Origin: Thermomonas sp.
Lineage (GTDB): Bacteria; Pseudomonadota; Gammaproteobacteria; Xanthomonadales; Xanthomonadaceae
Direction of reading: 5' to 3'
Assembly (NCBI RefSeq): GCF_020850895.1
Contig: NZ_JADZDS010000078.1
Coordinates: 21,365 to 85,364 of the forward strand
DNA length: 64,000 nt
This document shows positions 28,334-39,573 of this stretch, piece after piece; within the stretch, counting starts at the first letter, position 1, and every line of letters begins with the position of its first letter. The notes below the pieces were generated by a model. It saw nothing but the letters and a program-made list of their open reading frames with translations, did not search any database and was not told the DNA's origin. The position numbers were made by a program, and so were the translations under genes.

Positions 28334-31300
28334 TGCAGCAGACGCCTGACGCAAACACGACCACGCCACAGTCCGCGCCGACGCGGCGACGCCTGCGCAG
28401 GATTCTTGTCGCGTTTGTTGCGGTGGCGCTGCTCGCTGCCATTGGCCTGCTGTGGCTGCTCAATACCGCAAGCGGTCGCGACTTCGCGTTACGCCAACTC
28501 GTTGCACGGCTGCCGACCGGCAGCACATTGCAATGGAAATCCGCACAAGGCGACCTCGCCGGGCCGCTGACACTGCAAGGCGTGCAATTCGCAACGCCGG
28601 TGCAACGCAACGCGCACTGCAAGCCAACCCTCGCAGCACAGTGCGCCACCGGCACCTTGCGACTGCAGATTGAGCAACTCCAGCTCGACCCGGCACTGCT
28701 GCCTTTGTTGGCGCGTCGATTGCGATTGGACACGCTGTCCGTGCGTGGCGTGCAGTTGGACCTGCCGCGCGACGACACCCCGCTGGAGCTGCCGCACTGG
28801 CCAGACCTGCTGCCGACACTCGACCTTCCGCTGACCGTGCAAGCCGATGCGCTTGTGCTTGATGACGCCCGCATCGCCCGTGAAGGCGAGGCCCTGATCG
28901 CCGTGCACAGCGTGCGCGGTGGCTTGCGCGTGGGTGAAGGCGCGCTGCATGTCGAACAGCTGCGGATCGACAGTGATCGCGGCGTCTTCAACGCCCACGG
29001 CGATTACGCACCACGCGACAACTTTCGCACCGACCTGACCGCCTCGGCACAATTGCCAGCCAAGCTTGGGCAAGCGGCACCCGCACTCAAGCTGCGCGTG
29101 CAGGGCGATCTATCCAACCTGCAGGCGACTGCCGAAGGTCGCTTGCCCGGTGCCACGCACCTGAATCTGACGCTCAGCGGCGACACCACGGCTCCGCGCT
29201 GGCAGTTGCAGGCCAGCAGCGAAGGGCTCGATCCGGATGTTTTCATGGGCCACACGGCCAGTGGAACGCCACTGCGATTCAGCTTCGTCGCCAGCGGCAT
29301 CGGTGGTTCGGCAGACCTGCGCGGCAGATTCAGTGCCGGCGATTTCACCGCGCAGTTGCAGCCATCGAAATTGCGCGTCAACGACCAGCGCATCGACCTG
29401 CAACCGCTGGTGGTCGATCTGCTGCATGGGCGTATCACCGCCAATGGCCATGTCGAACTGAAGGATTCCGATCAAGCCAGCGTGGCACTGGCGCTGGCGG
29501 CGCGCGGGCTGCGCTGGAGTGATGCCAATGGTCGCAACCTCGTTGCCGGCGATGCCGATCTACATCTCAGCGGACGTCTCGATCAATGGACACTGCGCGG
29601 CCAGGCGCGGCTGGCACGCGACCAGGATCGTGCGACGGTCGATCTCACGGGCAGCGGCGACCGCAACGGCATGCGTCTGCAACGCTTCGATGCCGGCACC
29701 AACCTCGGCAAACTTTCCGCCACCGGCATGCTGGCGTGGTCGCCCGCACTGCGCTGGCAAGCCGATGCCAATCTGCGCGACTTCGATCCCGGCAATTTCC
29801 TGCCGGACTGGCCGGGCGCACTGCGCGGCCGCGTCACATCCAGCGGCGAACAACGCAATGGCACGCTGACTGCACGCTTCGATGCACGCGATCTCGGCGG
29901 CCAGCTGCGTGGTCGCCCGCTCTCCGGACATGCGCAGCTTGCCATCGATGCTGCGCGTTATTCCGGCGAACTGGCGCTGAGCTTGGGTGGCAGCAGAATC
30001 GAAGCCAAGGGCAAGGTTGATACGACACTGGCGGTCGATGCGCGTTTCGATCCGCTGCAGCTGGAGGATCTGTTGCCGGGTGCAAGCGGTCGCCTGCAGG
30101 GTCAGGTGTCCCTGCGCGGTACGCCCGCGATGCCGGACCTGCGCGTCGATCTGCAGGGCCAGTCCCTCGTCTATCGTGAATTCCGCGCAAGTGCATTGCA
30201 GCTCCATGGCCAGCTGCCGTGGTCACAAGGCGACGGCACGCTGTCCGTTGCGGCCGAGGATGTGCACGCTGGGGTGGTATTGGCATCCCTGCATGCAAAT
30301 CTGCGCGGCGCATTGAGCCGGCTCGTTGTTGAACTTGACGCCCGTGGCGAGGCAGGTGCACTCAACATTGCCGGCAGTGCGCGTCAAACAGGCACACGTT
30401 GGCAAGGCCAGCTCACGCGGCTGTCGCTGACACCCACACAAGGCAGCGCATGGGCTTTGCGTTCCCCCAGTAGTTGGGGGTGGGATGGTCACGCCATCAG
30501 CATCAGCGACACCTGCCTGCAGGTCACGCTGGGCGGCAGTCTGTGTGCCAGCGGTGCTTGGCCACGTGCTGGCATCGCCCTGAAAGGCGATGCGCTGCCA
30601 CTGGCATTGCTGGCCGACTGGCTGCCGGCACGCGAGGACGGCCGTCGCTGGTTGCTGGATGGCACGCTCGACCTCGATGCTCACATCGCATCCGCTGCCC
30701 TGGGTTGGACGGCCAGCGCCCGCGTGCAATCCAGCAGCGGCGGCTTGCGCAGCGGCGCACGCGCACGCCGCGTGCTGTTCGGCTATCGCGATTTGAAGCT
30801 CGCACTGCAGGCCAACCCGCAACGCATCGAAGGCGAGCTCGCCGCCGCGCTGAGTGGTGGTGGCAGGATCGACGCGCAACTGGCCACCGGCTGGGATGCC
30901 GCTGCGCCCTTGACCGGCAGCCTGCGCGCCAACACCAAGGAACTGACCTGGCTGGAATTGCTTTCCCCCGATCTGGCTGAACCCGGTGGCCTGCTCGCAC
31001 TGGATGTGCAGCTTGCCGGCAGCCGCGGCCATCCCCGCCTCGGCGGCAGCGCGCAGTTGCAGGCCTTCAGTGCGGAGCTGCCGGCACTGGGCATCGGCAT
31101 CGAGCAGGGCGAGGTCGAACTGCAGGCGCGCGAGGACGGCAGCGCCCGCATCAGCGGCAGCCTTGCGACCGGCAAGGGCGTGTTGCATGTCGATGGCAAT
31201 CTGGGCTGGCTGGACGACAGCACGCCGCTGCAAGTGTCGATCCGCGGCAACGAGGTGTTGCTGGCCGACACCCGCCAATTGCGTCTATTGGCTTCCCCCG

Positions 31301-32166
31301 ACATGACCGTGCGCTGGCGCTCCGGTACTCCGGTCGAAGTACGCGGCGAGGTGCTGGTGCCGGAAGCCGATCTGCATTTGGAACGCCTGCAGTCCGGTGT
31401 TTCGCCCTCGCCCGACGTGGTGGTGCTGGATCCGGACAAGCCGACGTCGGCAGTGACGCCGCTCGCGGTCGATCTCGACCTCGGCCTGCGCGTCGGCGAC
31501 AAGGTGCGCATCGACGGCTACGGGCTGACCGGCAGCCTGTCCGGTGGCCTGCGCGTGCTCCAGCCGCCCGGCCGCGAGAGCCGTGCCACCGGCACGCTTG
31601 ATGTCGCAGGCCGTTACCGCGCCTATGGCCAGAACCTGCAGATCACCCGTGGTCGACTGGCTTGGTCGAACGACGCCATCGGCAATCCGCGCTTGGACAT
31701 CCGCGCTGAGCGCCACGTTGGCGACGTGGTGGCAGGCGTGGCCGTGGCCGGGCGCGCCAACGCGCCGCAGGCCAGCGTGTATTCCAACCCGGCGATGAGC
31801 CAGTCGGAAGCACTGGCCTACCTCACCCTCGGCCGCCCGCTGTCCACCTTGAACGGACGCGAGGCGCAACAACTCGGCGCCGCACGCTCCGCGCTCAATG
31901 CCGGTGCCGGCCTGCTGGCGGCGGAACTCGGCAACCGCATCGGCCTCGATGATGCCGGCGTCAGCCAATCGCGCGCACTCGGCGGCGAGGTACTGGGCAT
32001 CGGCAAATACCTGTCGCCACGGCTGTACGTCAGCTACGGCGTCTCGCTGCTCGGCACCGGGCAAGTGGTCACGCTGAAATACCTGTTGAAGAAAGGCTTC
32101 GACATCCAAGTGGAATCCAGCAGCGTGCAAAACCGCGGCTCGATCAACTGGCGGATGGAGAAGTAG
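28333..32166 (+). CDS. tamB: Translocation/assembly module TamB
   Basis: 1277 residues from the ATG at 28333 (a GTG at 28330 is also possible), the same scale as E. coli TamB (1259). N-terminal basic stretch and signal anchor (ILVAFVAVALLAAIGLLWLLN), a long beta-helical AsmA-like/DUF490 region, and the conserved C-terminus GNPRLDIRAER through SQSEALAYLTLGRPL. Predicted to span the periplasm as a hydrophobic groove moving lipid to the outer membrane. Tightly coupled to tamA (TGATG). Confidence 0.93.
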   Translation: MQQTPDANTTTPQSAPTRRRLRRILVAFVAVALLAAIGLLWLLNTASGRDFALRQLVARLPTGSTLQWKSAQGDLAGPLTLQGVQFATPVQRNAHCKPTLAAQCATGTLRLQIEQLQLDPALLPLLARRLRLDTLSVRGVQLDLPRDDTPLELPHWPDLLPTLDLPLTVQADALVLDDARIAREGEALIAVHSVRGGLRVGEGALHVEQLRIDSDRGVFNAHGDYAPRDNFRTDLTASAQLPAKLGQAAPALKLRVQGDLSNLQATAEGRLPGATHLNLTLSGDTTAPRWQLQASSEGLDPDVFMGHTASGTPLRFSFVASGIGGSADLRGRFSAGDFTAQLQPSKLRVNDQRIDLQPLVVDLLHGRITANGHVELKDSDQASVALALAARGLRWSDANGRNLVAGDADLHLSGRLDQWTLRGQARLARDQDRATVDLTGSGDRNGMRLQRFDAGTNLGKLSATGMLAWSPALRWQADANLRDFDPGNFLPDWPGALRGRVTSSGEQRNGTLTARFDARDLGGQLRGRPLSGHAQLAIDAARYSGELALSLGGSRIEAKGKVDTTLAVDARFDPLQLEDLLPGASGRLQGQVSLRGTPAMPDLRVDLQGQSLVYREFRASALQLHGQLPWSQGDGTLSVAAEDVHAGVVLASLHANLRGALSRLVVELDARGEAGALNIAGSARQTGTRWQGQLTRLSLTPTQGSAWALRSPSSWGWDGHAISISDTCLQVTLGGSLCASGAWPRAGIALKGDALPLALLADWLPAREDGRRWLLDGTLDLDAHIASAALGWTASARVQSSSGGLRSGARARRVLFGYRDLKLALQANPQRIEGELAAALSGGGRIDAQLATGWDAAAPLTGSLRANTKELTWLELLSPDLAEPGGLLALDVQLAGSRGHPRLGGSAQLQAFSAELPALGIGIEQGEVELQAREDGSARISGSLATGKGVLHVDGNLGWLDDSTPLQVSIRGNEVLLADTRQLRLLASPDMTVRWRSGTPVEVRGEVLVPEADLHLERLQSGVSPSPDVVVLDPDKPTSAVTPLAVDLDLGLRVGDKVRIDGYGLTGSLSGGLRVLQPPGRESRATGTLDVAGRYRAYGQNLQITRGRLAWSNDAIGNPRLDIRAERHVGDVVAGVAVAGRANAPQASVYSNPAMSQSEALAYLTLGRPLSTLNGREAQQLGAARSALNAGAGLLAAELGNRIGLDDAGVSQSRALGGEVLGIGKYLSPRLYVSYGVSLLGTGQVVTLKYLLKKGFDIQVESSSVQNRGSINWRMEK

Positions 32167-32189
32167 GGCAGCGCCTTCGACAGCGTGGC

Positions 32190-33512
32190 TCACCGCGTGA
32201 TCCGCGCACCCTTCAGGTGGGCCACGCCGCTTACGCTGTCGGTCCACACCAGCCAGGCCATGCCGTCGCCGGCCAGCAGCTTCAGGTAGCCGCTGGCCAT
32301 CCCGCGTGCGCCCAGTCGGGCCACTTCGATGGTTTGCAGCCGGCGCTGCAGATCCGGGCTGTAGCGCGCCACCATCAGCGTCTGCCCCGGCGCGTTCTCG
32401 CGCAGCCACGCCACCCACACCTGCTGGCCGTCGAAGGCGACCGCGGCGCGGCCCAGCACCGGCTCGCCCGCGTCCAGCTCCACCGGCGCCGAGAAGCTGT
32501 CGCCGGCGTCCGTGCTGCGCGCCAGCTGCAGCAGCGGCTTGCCGTCGCGCTCGCTGTACCAAACCACGATCGCGGTGTTGCCTTGCGCGGCCAGCGCCGG
32601 GCCGGCCACCGGGCAGGCGTCGATCTTCCAGTCGTCCGCATGGACGATTTTCGGCGCGCTCCAGGCGCCGTTCTCGAACCGCAGCGTGGCGATGTCGCGG
32701 ACGTTCTCCGCGTTGCGCGCGCGGTAGGCGAGCAGCGGGCCCCGGGCGGTCGCTGCGACCGTCACCTGGCAGCAGTCGCAGCTGTGCGGGTCGAGCACGA
32801 CATCGGCGCCGCGCTGCAAGTTCAAGTCGAAGCCGTTGACCCGCAGTTGGGTACTTTTGCCTGCGTCCCCGCCGTCGTGGCCCATGCCGGCCATCGCGTG
32901 CGTGGCAGACGCGTCGGCTGCTGCCGCAGGTGCGGACTCCGGCTGCGTCTCCGTCGCATCCGCTGGCGCACGCCCATCCAGCCAGGCGATGCCGAGGCTG
33001 TCATCGCCGGTTGGCCACAGCGCCGCGAAGCCGTGCTCGGCCGGTGCGCCATCGTCATTGACCCGGGTCATCTGCGCCCAGGTCATGCCGCCATCACGCG
33101 AGCGCGCCAACACCACGTCGGCATCGTGCTTGGCGCCGTTGGGACGCGACTGCAGCCATTGCGCCCACAGCGCGCCGTCGCGGGTGGCCAGCAGGTGCGG
33201 CGTGTTCGCCGCGCTGGCAGACAGCGAATTGCCGATGGCAATCGTGCGCGGCTGGCTCTGCCAACCATCGGCTTCGGTATACGAAGAAAACTGAAGGACG
33301 TTGCGCCGGCCTTCGCGACGGTTGATCCAACTCAGCAGGATCCGTCCGTCCGGCGTACGCACCAGATCCGGCGCCATCGAACCGGCCTCGGCCGGCAACG
33401 GCCACACCTGCGCGGTGAATTTTCCATTGGCTGGCTTGGCCGGTGGCTTGTTGCCGCAGGCGGCCAACGACAGCGCGGCGACAGCCAGCACGGTGGCGAT
33501 ACGGATGTTCAT
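32190..33512 (-). CDS. Sialidase-fold (BNR-like) lipoprotein with Met/His-rich insert
   Basis: 440 residues from the ATG at 33512 (signal and lipobox ALSLAACGN, Cys19); the track start at 33569 would precede the signal peptide. Repeated RSxDxGxxW-type Asp-box motifs (ARSRDGGMTWAQ, ARSTDAGDSFSAP) indicate a six-bladed sialidase-like propeller, but the catalytic set of true sialidases is not evident. A central insert HAMAGMGHDGGDAG is rich in Met and His, and a CDCC motif follows about 35 residues later; both could bind metal. A Fur-box-like site lies 62 bp upstream of the start. Function inferred only. Confidence 0.75.
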   Translation of the reverse strand: MNIRIATVLAVAALSLAACGNKPPAKPANGKFTAQVWPLPAEAGSMAPDLVRTPDGRILLSWINRREGRRNVLQFSSYTEADGWQSQPRTIAIGNSLSASAANTPHLLATRDGALWAQWLQSRPNGAKHDADVVLARSRDGGMTWAQMTRVNDDGAPAEHGFAALWPTGDDSLGIAWLDGRAPADATETQPESAPAAAADASATHAMAGMGHDGGDAGKSTQLRVNGFDLNLQRGADVVLDPHSCDCCQVTVAATARGPLLAYRARNAENVRDIATLRFENGAWSAPKIVHADDWKIDACPVAGPALAAQGNTAIVVWYSERDGKPLLQLARSTDAGDSFSAPVELDAGEPVLGRAAVAFDGQQVWVAWLRENAPGQTLMVARYSPDLQRRLQTIEVARLGARGMASGYLKLLAGDGMAWLVWTDSVSGVAHLKGARITR

Positions 33513-33573
33513 GGGCGTACCTGCAGGACGGATGCCGACATTGTCGCGCGGATGCCAAGTCTGCGGCAATCCA

Positions 33574-33592
33574 AATGCGAATCAATCTCTTT
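33574..33592 (-). promoter_or_regulatory. Candidate Fur box upstream of the sialidase-fold lipoprotein
   Basis: AATGCGAATCAATCTCTTT matches the commonly seen operator form AATGAGAATGATTCTCATT at 15 of 19 positions. Position fits control of the leftward lipoprotein gene. It also lies 15 bp beyond the mnmG stop codon, so it is in a non-coding gap. Confidence 0.45.
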
Positions 33593-33606
33593 TCGAGTCC
33601 TGCGGT

Positions 33607-35496
<1,890 letters not shown>

Positions 35497-35610
35497 CGCA
35501 TCGCCCTGCCGACCGCGTCGGCCATTTCGTGCGCCCGATCCCGACGCCGGTGTGGCCTTGGTCACGTTTCAAACACTGTCTTGGATCGGATGGGATTTTC
35601 GCACGTTGCT

Positions 35611-35626
35611 TGGCACGCTTCCTGCG
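35611..35626 (+). promoter_or_regulatory. Candidate sigma54 (RpoN) promoter
   Basis: TGGCACGCTTCCTGCG against consensus TGGCACG-N4-TTGCW: GG at -24 and GC at -12 with exact 12-bp spacing; one change in the -12 block (CTGC for TTGC) and G for the final A/T. Expected start near 35636. No protein gene follows on this strand for about 370 bp, but a structured stretch ending in an intrinsic terminator does. Confidence 0.65.
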
Positions 35627-35636
35627 AAATCTCCGA

Positions 35637-35756
35637 TAGCGCTCGACGTGGCACGCCCGTACTCCCCGGGCGATGGTCGGACTGAACAGGGGCCGATCCT
35701 GCGCACATCGAGAAAGCCCGAGGGCCGGTTGTCGGGGGACAGCCGGCCCTCTTTTT
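35637..35756 (+). ncRNA. Candidate sigma54-dependent small RNA
   Basis: About 120 nt between the sigma54-like promoter and a strong terminator, with no open frame of note. Predicted stems: GCCCG/CGGGC (35655-35671), GGTCGG/CCGATC with a 12-nt loop containing CUGAACAGGGG (about 35676-35699), and the terminator stem (35720-35751). It is transcribed away from mnmG. Target and function unknown; called from promoter, structure and terminator only. Confidence 0.5.
35720..35756 (+). terminator. Strong intrinsic terminator with T5 tail
   Basis: Stem GAGGGCCGGTTGTC (35720-35733) / GACAGCCGGCCCTC (35738-35751), 14 bp with one G-T pair, loop GGGG, followed directly by TTTTT (35752-35756). The only possible plus-strand transcript to end here starts in the mnmG upstream region. 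Confidence 0.85.
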
Positions 35757-36009
35757 CGTCTGCGAATGGTCCGCGACCGAAAGTGCCGGTGCCTGCAGGA
35801 CATGCGGAACAGGGGGGATCCGGGAAGTCCCGCCAGGCACCGGCGGGTTTAGATTACCCCGTTCCGACGCGATGTGACGCCGTTTGTCAGGTTTTCGACA
35901 AGCTGCGGTTCAGACTGTGACGGCGTTCCGATTTTACCCGGATGCAGCATGGGAGGCCCCCCTCCTCATCCGTGCTGTTGCCGTGCAGACGCCGCGCTAG
36001 CATTTGCCG
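35757..36009. other. Intergenic remainder before the PLP enzyme gene
   Basis: No credible ORF. The main feature is an inverted repeat GCCGGTGCCTG (35785-35795) / CAGGCACCGGC (35834-35844) with a 38-nt interior. The rest should contain the promoter of the following gene, but I see no convincing -35/-10 pair. Confidence 0.4.
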
Positions 36010-36978
36010 ATGACAGACTCCGACCACACGCTCGCCCCCGAGTCCGTGCTCGACGCCGCGGCACGGATCGCGCCGCATGCAACGGTGACGCCGGTCCTGC
36101 AGGCGCGTTCGATCGATGCCGACGCGGGCGCCGCGCTGCACTTCAAGGCCGAACACCTGCAGCGGGTCGGTGCCTTCAAGTTTCGCGGCGCTTGCAACGC
36201 GGTGTTCTCGCTCTCCGACCACGACGCTGCACGCGGGGTGGTGACACATTCCTCCGGCAACCACGGCGCGGCACTGGCACTGGCGGCGCGGTTGCGCGGA
36301 ATTCCCTGCCACGTGGTGGCGCCGGATGGCGCGGTGCCAGCCAAGCTCGCCTCGATCCAGCGCTACGGCGCGACCCTGCATCACTGCGCGGCGACGATTG
36401 CCGCCCGCGAAGCCGCCTGCGCCAAGCTGCACGACGACACCGGCGGCACGGTCATCCATCCCTACACCCATCCCTGGGTGATCGCAGGACAAGGCACCGC
36501 CGCGCTGGAACTCTTGAGCGCCCGGCCCGAACTGGATGCCTTGGTGGTGCCGCTGGGCGGAGGTGGTCTGGCTGCGGGTACTGCGCTTGCGATCCAGACG
36601 CTGCAGCGCGACTGCGCGCTTTATCTGGCCGAACCCGTCGGTGCCGCGGATGGCGCACGTTCATTCGCTGGCGGCATGCTCGACCACGATTTCGTGCCCG
36701 ACACCGTCTGCGATGGCCTGCGCGGCAGCTTGGGCGCCATCAACTTCGGCCTGCTGCGCACCACCGGTGCGCGGGTGCTGACGGTGGACGATGCCGACAC
36801 CCTGGCCACGCAGCAGATGATCCTTGCGCGCATGAAGCAAGTGGTCGAACCCTCCTCCGCGATCGCACTCGCGGCCGTGCTCGGCAACCGCGCCCTGTTC
36901 ACAGACCGACGCGTCGGCATCGTGCTGACCGGCGGCAATGTCGACCTGGCCGCATTGGCGGGCCCGCTGCGGGCGTGA
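36010..36978 (+). CDS. PLP-dependent serine/threonine dehydratase or serine racemase (fold type II)
   Basis: 322 residues. PLP lysine in AFKFRGACN (Lys57), SSGNHGAALALAAR phosphate/substrate motif, glycine loop VPLGGGGLAAG and a C-terminal VLTGGNVDL. No ACT-like regulatory domain follows, so it matches the short catabolic TdcB/serine-racemase class rather than biosynthetic IlvA. Reaction (deamination or racemisation) cannot be separated by eye. The ATG at 36010 is chosen over the TTG at 36004. Confidence 0.88.
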   Translation: MTDSDHTLAPESVLDAAARIAPHATVTPVLQARSIDADAGAALHFKAEHLQRVGAFKFRGACNAVFSLSDHDAARGVVTHSSGNHGAALALAARLRGIPCHVVAPDGAVPAKLASIQRYGATLHHCAATIAAREAACAKLHDDTGGTVIHPYTHPWVIAGQGTAALELLSARPELDALVVPLGGGGLAAGTALAIQTLQRDCALYLAEPVGAADGARSFAGGMLDHDFVPDTVCDGLRGSLGAINFGLLRTTGARVLTVDDADTLATQQMILARMKQVVEPSSAIALAAVLGNRALFTDRRVGIVLTGGNVDLAALAGPLRA

Positions 36979-37006
36979 TGCGCGGCTCGGGCGCGCCGGC
37001 GTCGGC

Positions 37007-39367
37007 TCAATGCTTAAGGTTCGCCTCGAACAATGCATGGATCCGGCGGTACTCATCAAGCCAACTATCCGGATGCACGAAGCCGTGGCGTTCCATCGGA
37101 TACGGCGCAATCGACCAATGGTCCTTGTGCAGTTCGATCAGGCGCTGGGTGAGCAGGATCGAGTCGCGGAAGAACACGTTGTCGTCGATCATGCCGTGCG
37201 CGATCAGCAGGTGGTCCTGCAGGCCGGCGGCGAATTCGATCGGCGAGGACCGCCGGTAGGCTTCCGGATCGAGCTCGGGGTCGTTGAGGATGTTCGCCGT
37301 GTAGCCGTGGTTGTACTGCATCCAGTCGCTGACCGGGCGCAGCGCGGCACCGGCCTTGAACACACCCGGCGCCTGGAACAGCGCGGTCAGGGTCATGAAG
37401 CCGCCGTAGCTGCCACCGTAGATGCCGGCGCGATCACGGTCGCCCTGATGGTTCGCCACCAGCCAGTCGAGGCCGTCGCGGTAATCCTCCAGCTCGGGCT
37501 TGCCCATCCAGCGGTAGATCGCGGTGCGCCAGTCGCGGCCGTAGCCTTGGCTGGCGCGGTAGTCGAGGTCGAGGACGATGTAGCCCTCATCGACCAGCAG
37601 GTTGTGGAACATCTGTTCGCGGAAATAATCGGGCCAGTGCATGTCGGCGTTCTGCAGGTAGCCGGCACCGTGCACGAACATCACGATCGGATACTTGCGG
37701 CCAGGTTCGGGATTTGCCGGCCCGTAGTACTTGCCCCAGATCACGCCGGCGCCGTGCCTGCTCGGCACCTGCACGTACTGCGGCTGGATCCAGCGATGCG
37801 CCTTGAACTCGGCACTGCGCGTATCGGTGAGTTGGCGCGACGGCCCGCCCTGCGCCGACACCACTGACAGCTGCGGCGGCAGGTAGGCCGCCGAATGCCG
37901 CACCAGCAAGGCATCACCCTTGGGTGACAACGAAAAGTCCTCGACCCCATCCAGTGCGGTCAGCTCGCGGACGGTACCGCCCGTGGCCGGCGCATCGCAG
38001 ACCTCATAGTCGATCGGCGCAGCGCGATTGCACAGGAAATAGAACCGCGTGCCATCGCGCGACACCGTCACCTGCGAGGTCTCCCAACGGCCATCGGTGA
38101 TCTGGCTGCGCTGGTTGCCGCGCAGCGTGTACAGGTGCGAGAACCCGCTTTCCTCGCTCAGGTACCACAGTGTCGCGTTGTCCGGCAGCCAGCCGAAATC
38201 ATTGAAGCTCCAGTTGATCCACGCGGCGTCGTGCAGGCGATGCCGTGGCTGCAGGCTTGCATTGGCCAGATCCACCGTGGCCAGCCAACGGTCCTTGTTG
38301 TCGACCGCGCGCAGCATCACCGCCACGCTGCGGCCATCTTCGCTCCATTGCGGCGCAGAGACGTCATCACCACCGACCCGCAATGGTCGATTGCCCTTCA
38401 GTGGGTCCTTGCCGGCGGCCTTGCGCAATGCCGCCAGTGGGTCGTCCTTGATGCCGGGCAAGCCGTCGAAGGTCAGCTCGCGCACCGTGCCGGTGGCCAC
38501 CTCGGCCAGCCACAACCGCTGCGGCGAGGGATCGTTGCGGCCAACCAGGCTGCGTGCGTCCTCGAATTCACCGTAACCGGATTCGGTGACGGGCACCGGC
38601 ATCTTCTCCGTGCGCCCGTCATCGGCGCCCTTGGCGGTGGTCACCACCAGCAGCCAGCGCGCATCGGGGGACAGCGCCGAATCGACGATCACCACATCCT
38701 TGCCGAGATGGATCGGCGCCGGCGGGCGGGTGGGATCGGCGCGGCGCCAAGCGTCGGTCTGATCGCGCATGGCCTCGCGCCTAGCCTTGTCATCGGCCAG
38801 GGTCGACAGCAGTCGAAGTTGGTGGTCACGCAAGTGATCGGTCGGCGGTTTGGCACCCGGCGCCTCGTCGGCACGCGGCTGTGCGGCGGTCGCAACCACG
38901 CCGCCATCCCAGCGGTACCAATCCGCACCGACCCGCCAGATCAGCCCGCCCTGGCGGTTCCATTGCAGGCGTTCGGCGGCCTGGTTGTCGCGGGTGAGCT
39001 GGCGCAACGCGCCGCTGTGCAGGTCGCGCACGAACACATTGCCGTTGCGGATGAAGGCGCCGCGCGCGCCATCCGCCTCGATCACCATGGCGGTATCCAT
39101 GTCCACGCGGCCGGAATCGTCCACCAGCGCTGGTGCGCCACCTGCGGCGCCGACCTGCCAGATGTCACGGATGTTCGCGCCCTTGCGCTTGAGCATGTAA
39201 TAGGCCGATGTGCCATCCCAGCGCCACCATGCGGCGTCGACCGACGGGCCGATCCAGTCGGGATCGGCCATCGCCTGTTCGAGCGTCACCCTCGGCGTCG
39301 CCGGATCGGCGGCATGCGCGACGGGCAGGGTGGCGATCAGGGCAAGGGCAAACGCGGCAAATCGCAT
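37007..39367 (-). CDS. S9 family prolyl oligopeptidase-type peptidase (DPP IV-like)
   Basis: 786 residues from the ATG at 39367, which gives a signal peptide (MRFAAFALALIATLPVAHA); the track start precedes it by 34 residues. N-terminal DPP IV-type beta-propeller (residues about 60-520), then the alpha/beta hydrolase domain with nucleophile GGSYGGF (Ser653), Asp in AHGMIDDNVFF and His in MERHGFVHPDSW. Likely a periplasmic or secreted dipeptidyl/acyl-peptidase acting on small peptides. Convergent with the PLP enzyme gene. Confidence 0.92.
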   Translation of the reverse strand: MRFAAFALALIATLPVAHAADPATPRVTLEQAMADPDWIGPSVDAAWWRWDGTSAYYMLKRKGANIRDIWQVGAAGGAPALVDDSGRVDMDTAMVIEADGARGAFIRNGNVFVRDLHSGALRQLTRDNQAAERLQWNRQGGLIWRVGADWYRWDGGVVATAAQPRADEAPGAKPPTDHLRDHQLRLLSTLADDKARREAMRDQTDAWRRADPTRPPAPIHLGKDVVIVDSALSPDARWLLVVTTAKGADDGRTEKMPVPVTESGYGEFEDARSLVGRNDPSPQRLWLAEVATGTVRELTFDGLPGIKDDPLAALRKAAGKDPLKGNRPLRVGGDDVSAPQWSEDGRSVAVMLRAVDNKDRWLATVDLANASLQPRHRLHDAAWINWSFNDFGWLPDNATLWYLSEESGFSHLYTLRGNQRSQITDGRWETSQVTVSRDGTRFYFLCNRAAPIDYEVCDAPATGGTVRELTALDGVEDFSLSPKGDALLVRHSAAYLPPQLSVVSAQGGPSRQLTDTRSAEFKAHRWIQPQYVQVPSRHGAGVIWGKYYGPANPEPGRKYPIVMFVHGAGYLQNADMHWPDYFREQMFHNLLVDEGYIVLDLDYRASQGYGRDWRTAIYRWMGKPELEDYRDGLDWLVANHQGDRDRAGIYGGSYGGFMTLTALFQAPGVFKAGAALRPVSDWMQYNHGYTANILNDPELDPEAYRRSSPIEFAAGLQDHLLIAHGMIDDNVFFRDSILLTQRLIELHKDHWSIAPYPMERHGFVHPDSWLDEYRRIHALFEANLKH

Positions 39368-39573
39368 CGGTCGCTCCGGTACATCGGGAATCGAGCAGGT
39401 TAGCAGCCGGCCACCGCGCCGCCCGTGCCGTTGGTCCCGGCTGCCATGCCTCGTCCGACCGTCGAACATTCCGCCTCCGCCGCGCCGTGTTCAGCGCCGG
39501 CAATACCCATGGCGCGCGCTTTCCCGCACAATTCCGCATTGCGGCTGCACCGACAGCCCTCCACCGGATCGCG

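Noticed and set aside
35874-37259. 461-residue plus-strand ORF
   Set aside because: Arg/Gly-rich shadow of the PLP enzyme gene in another frame; no recognised motif.
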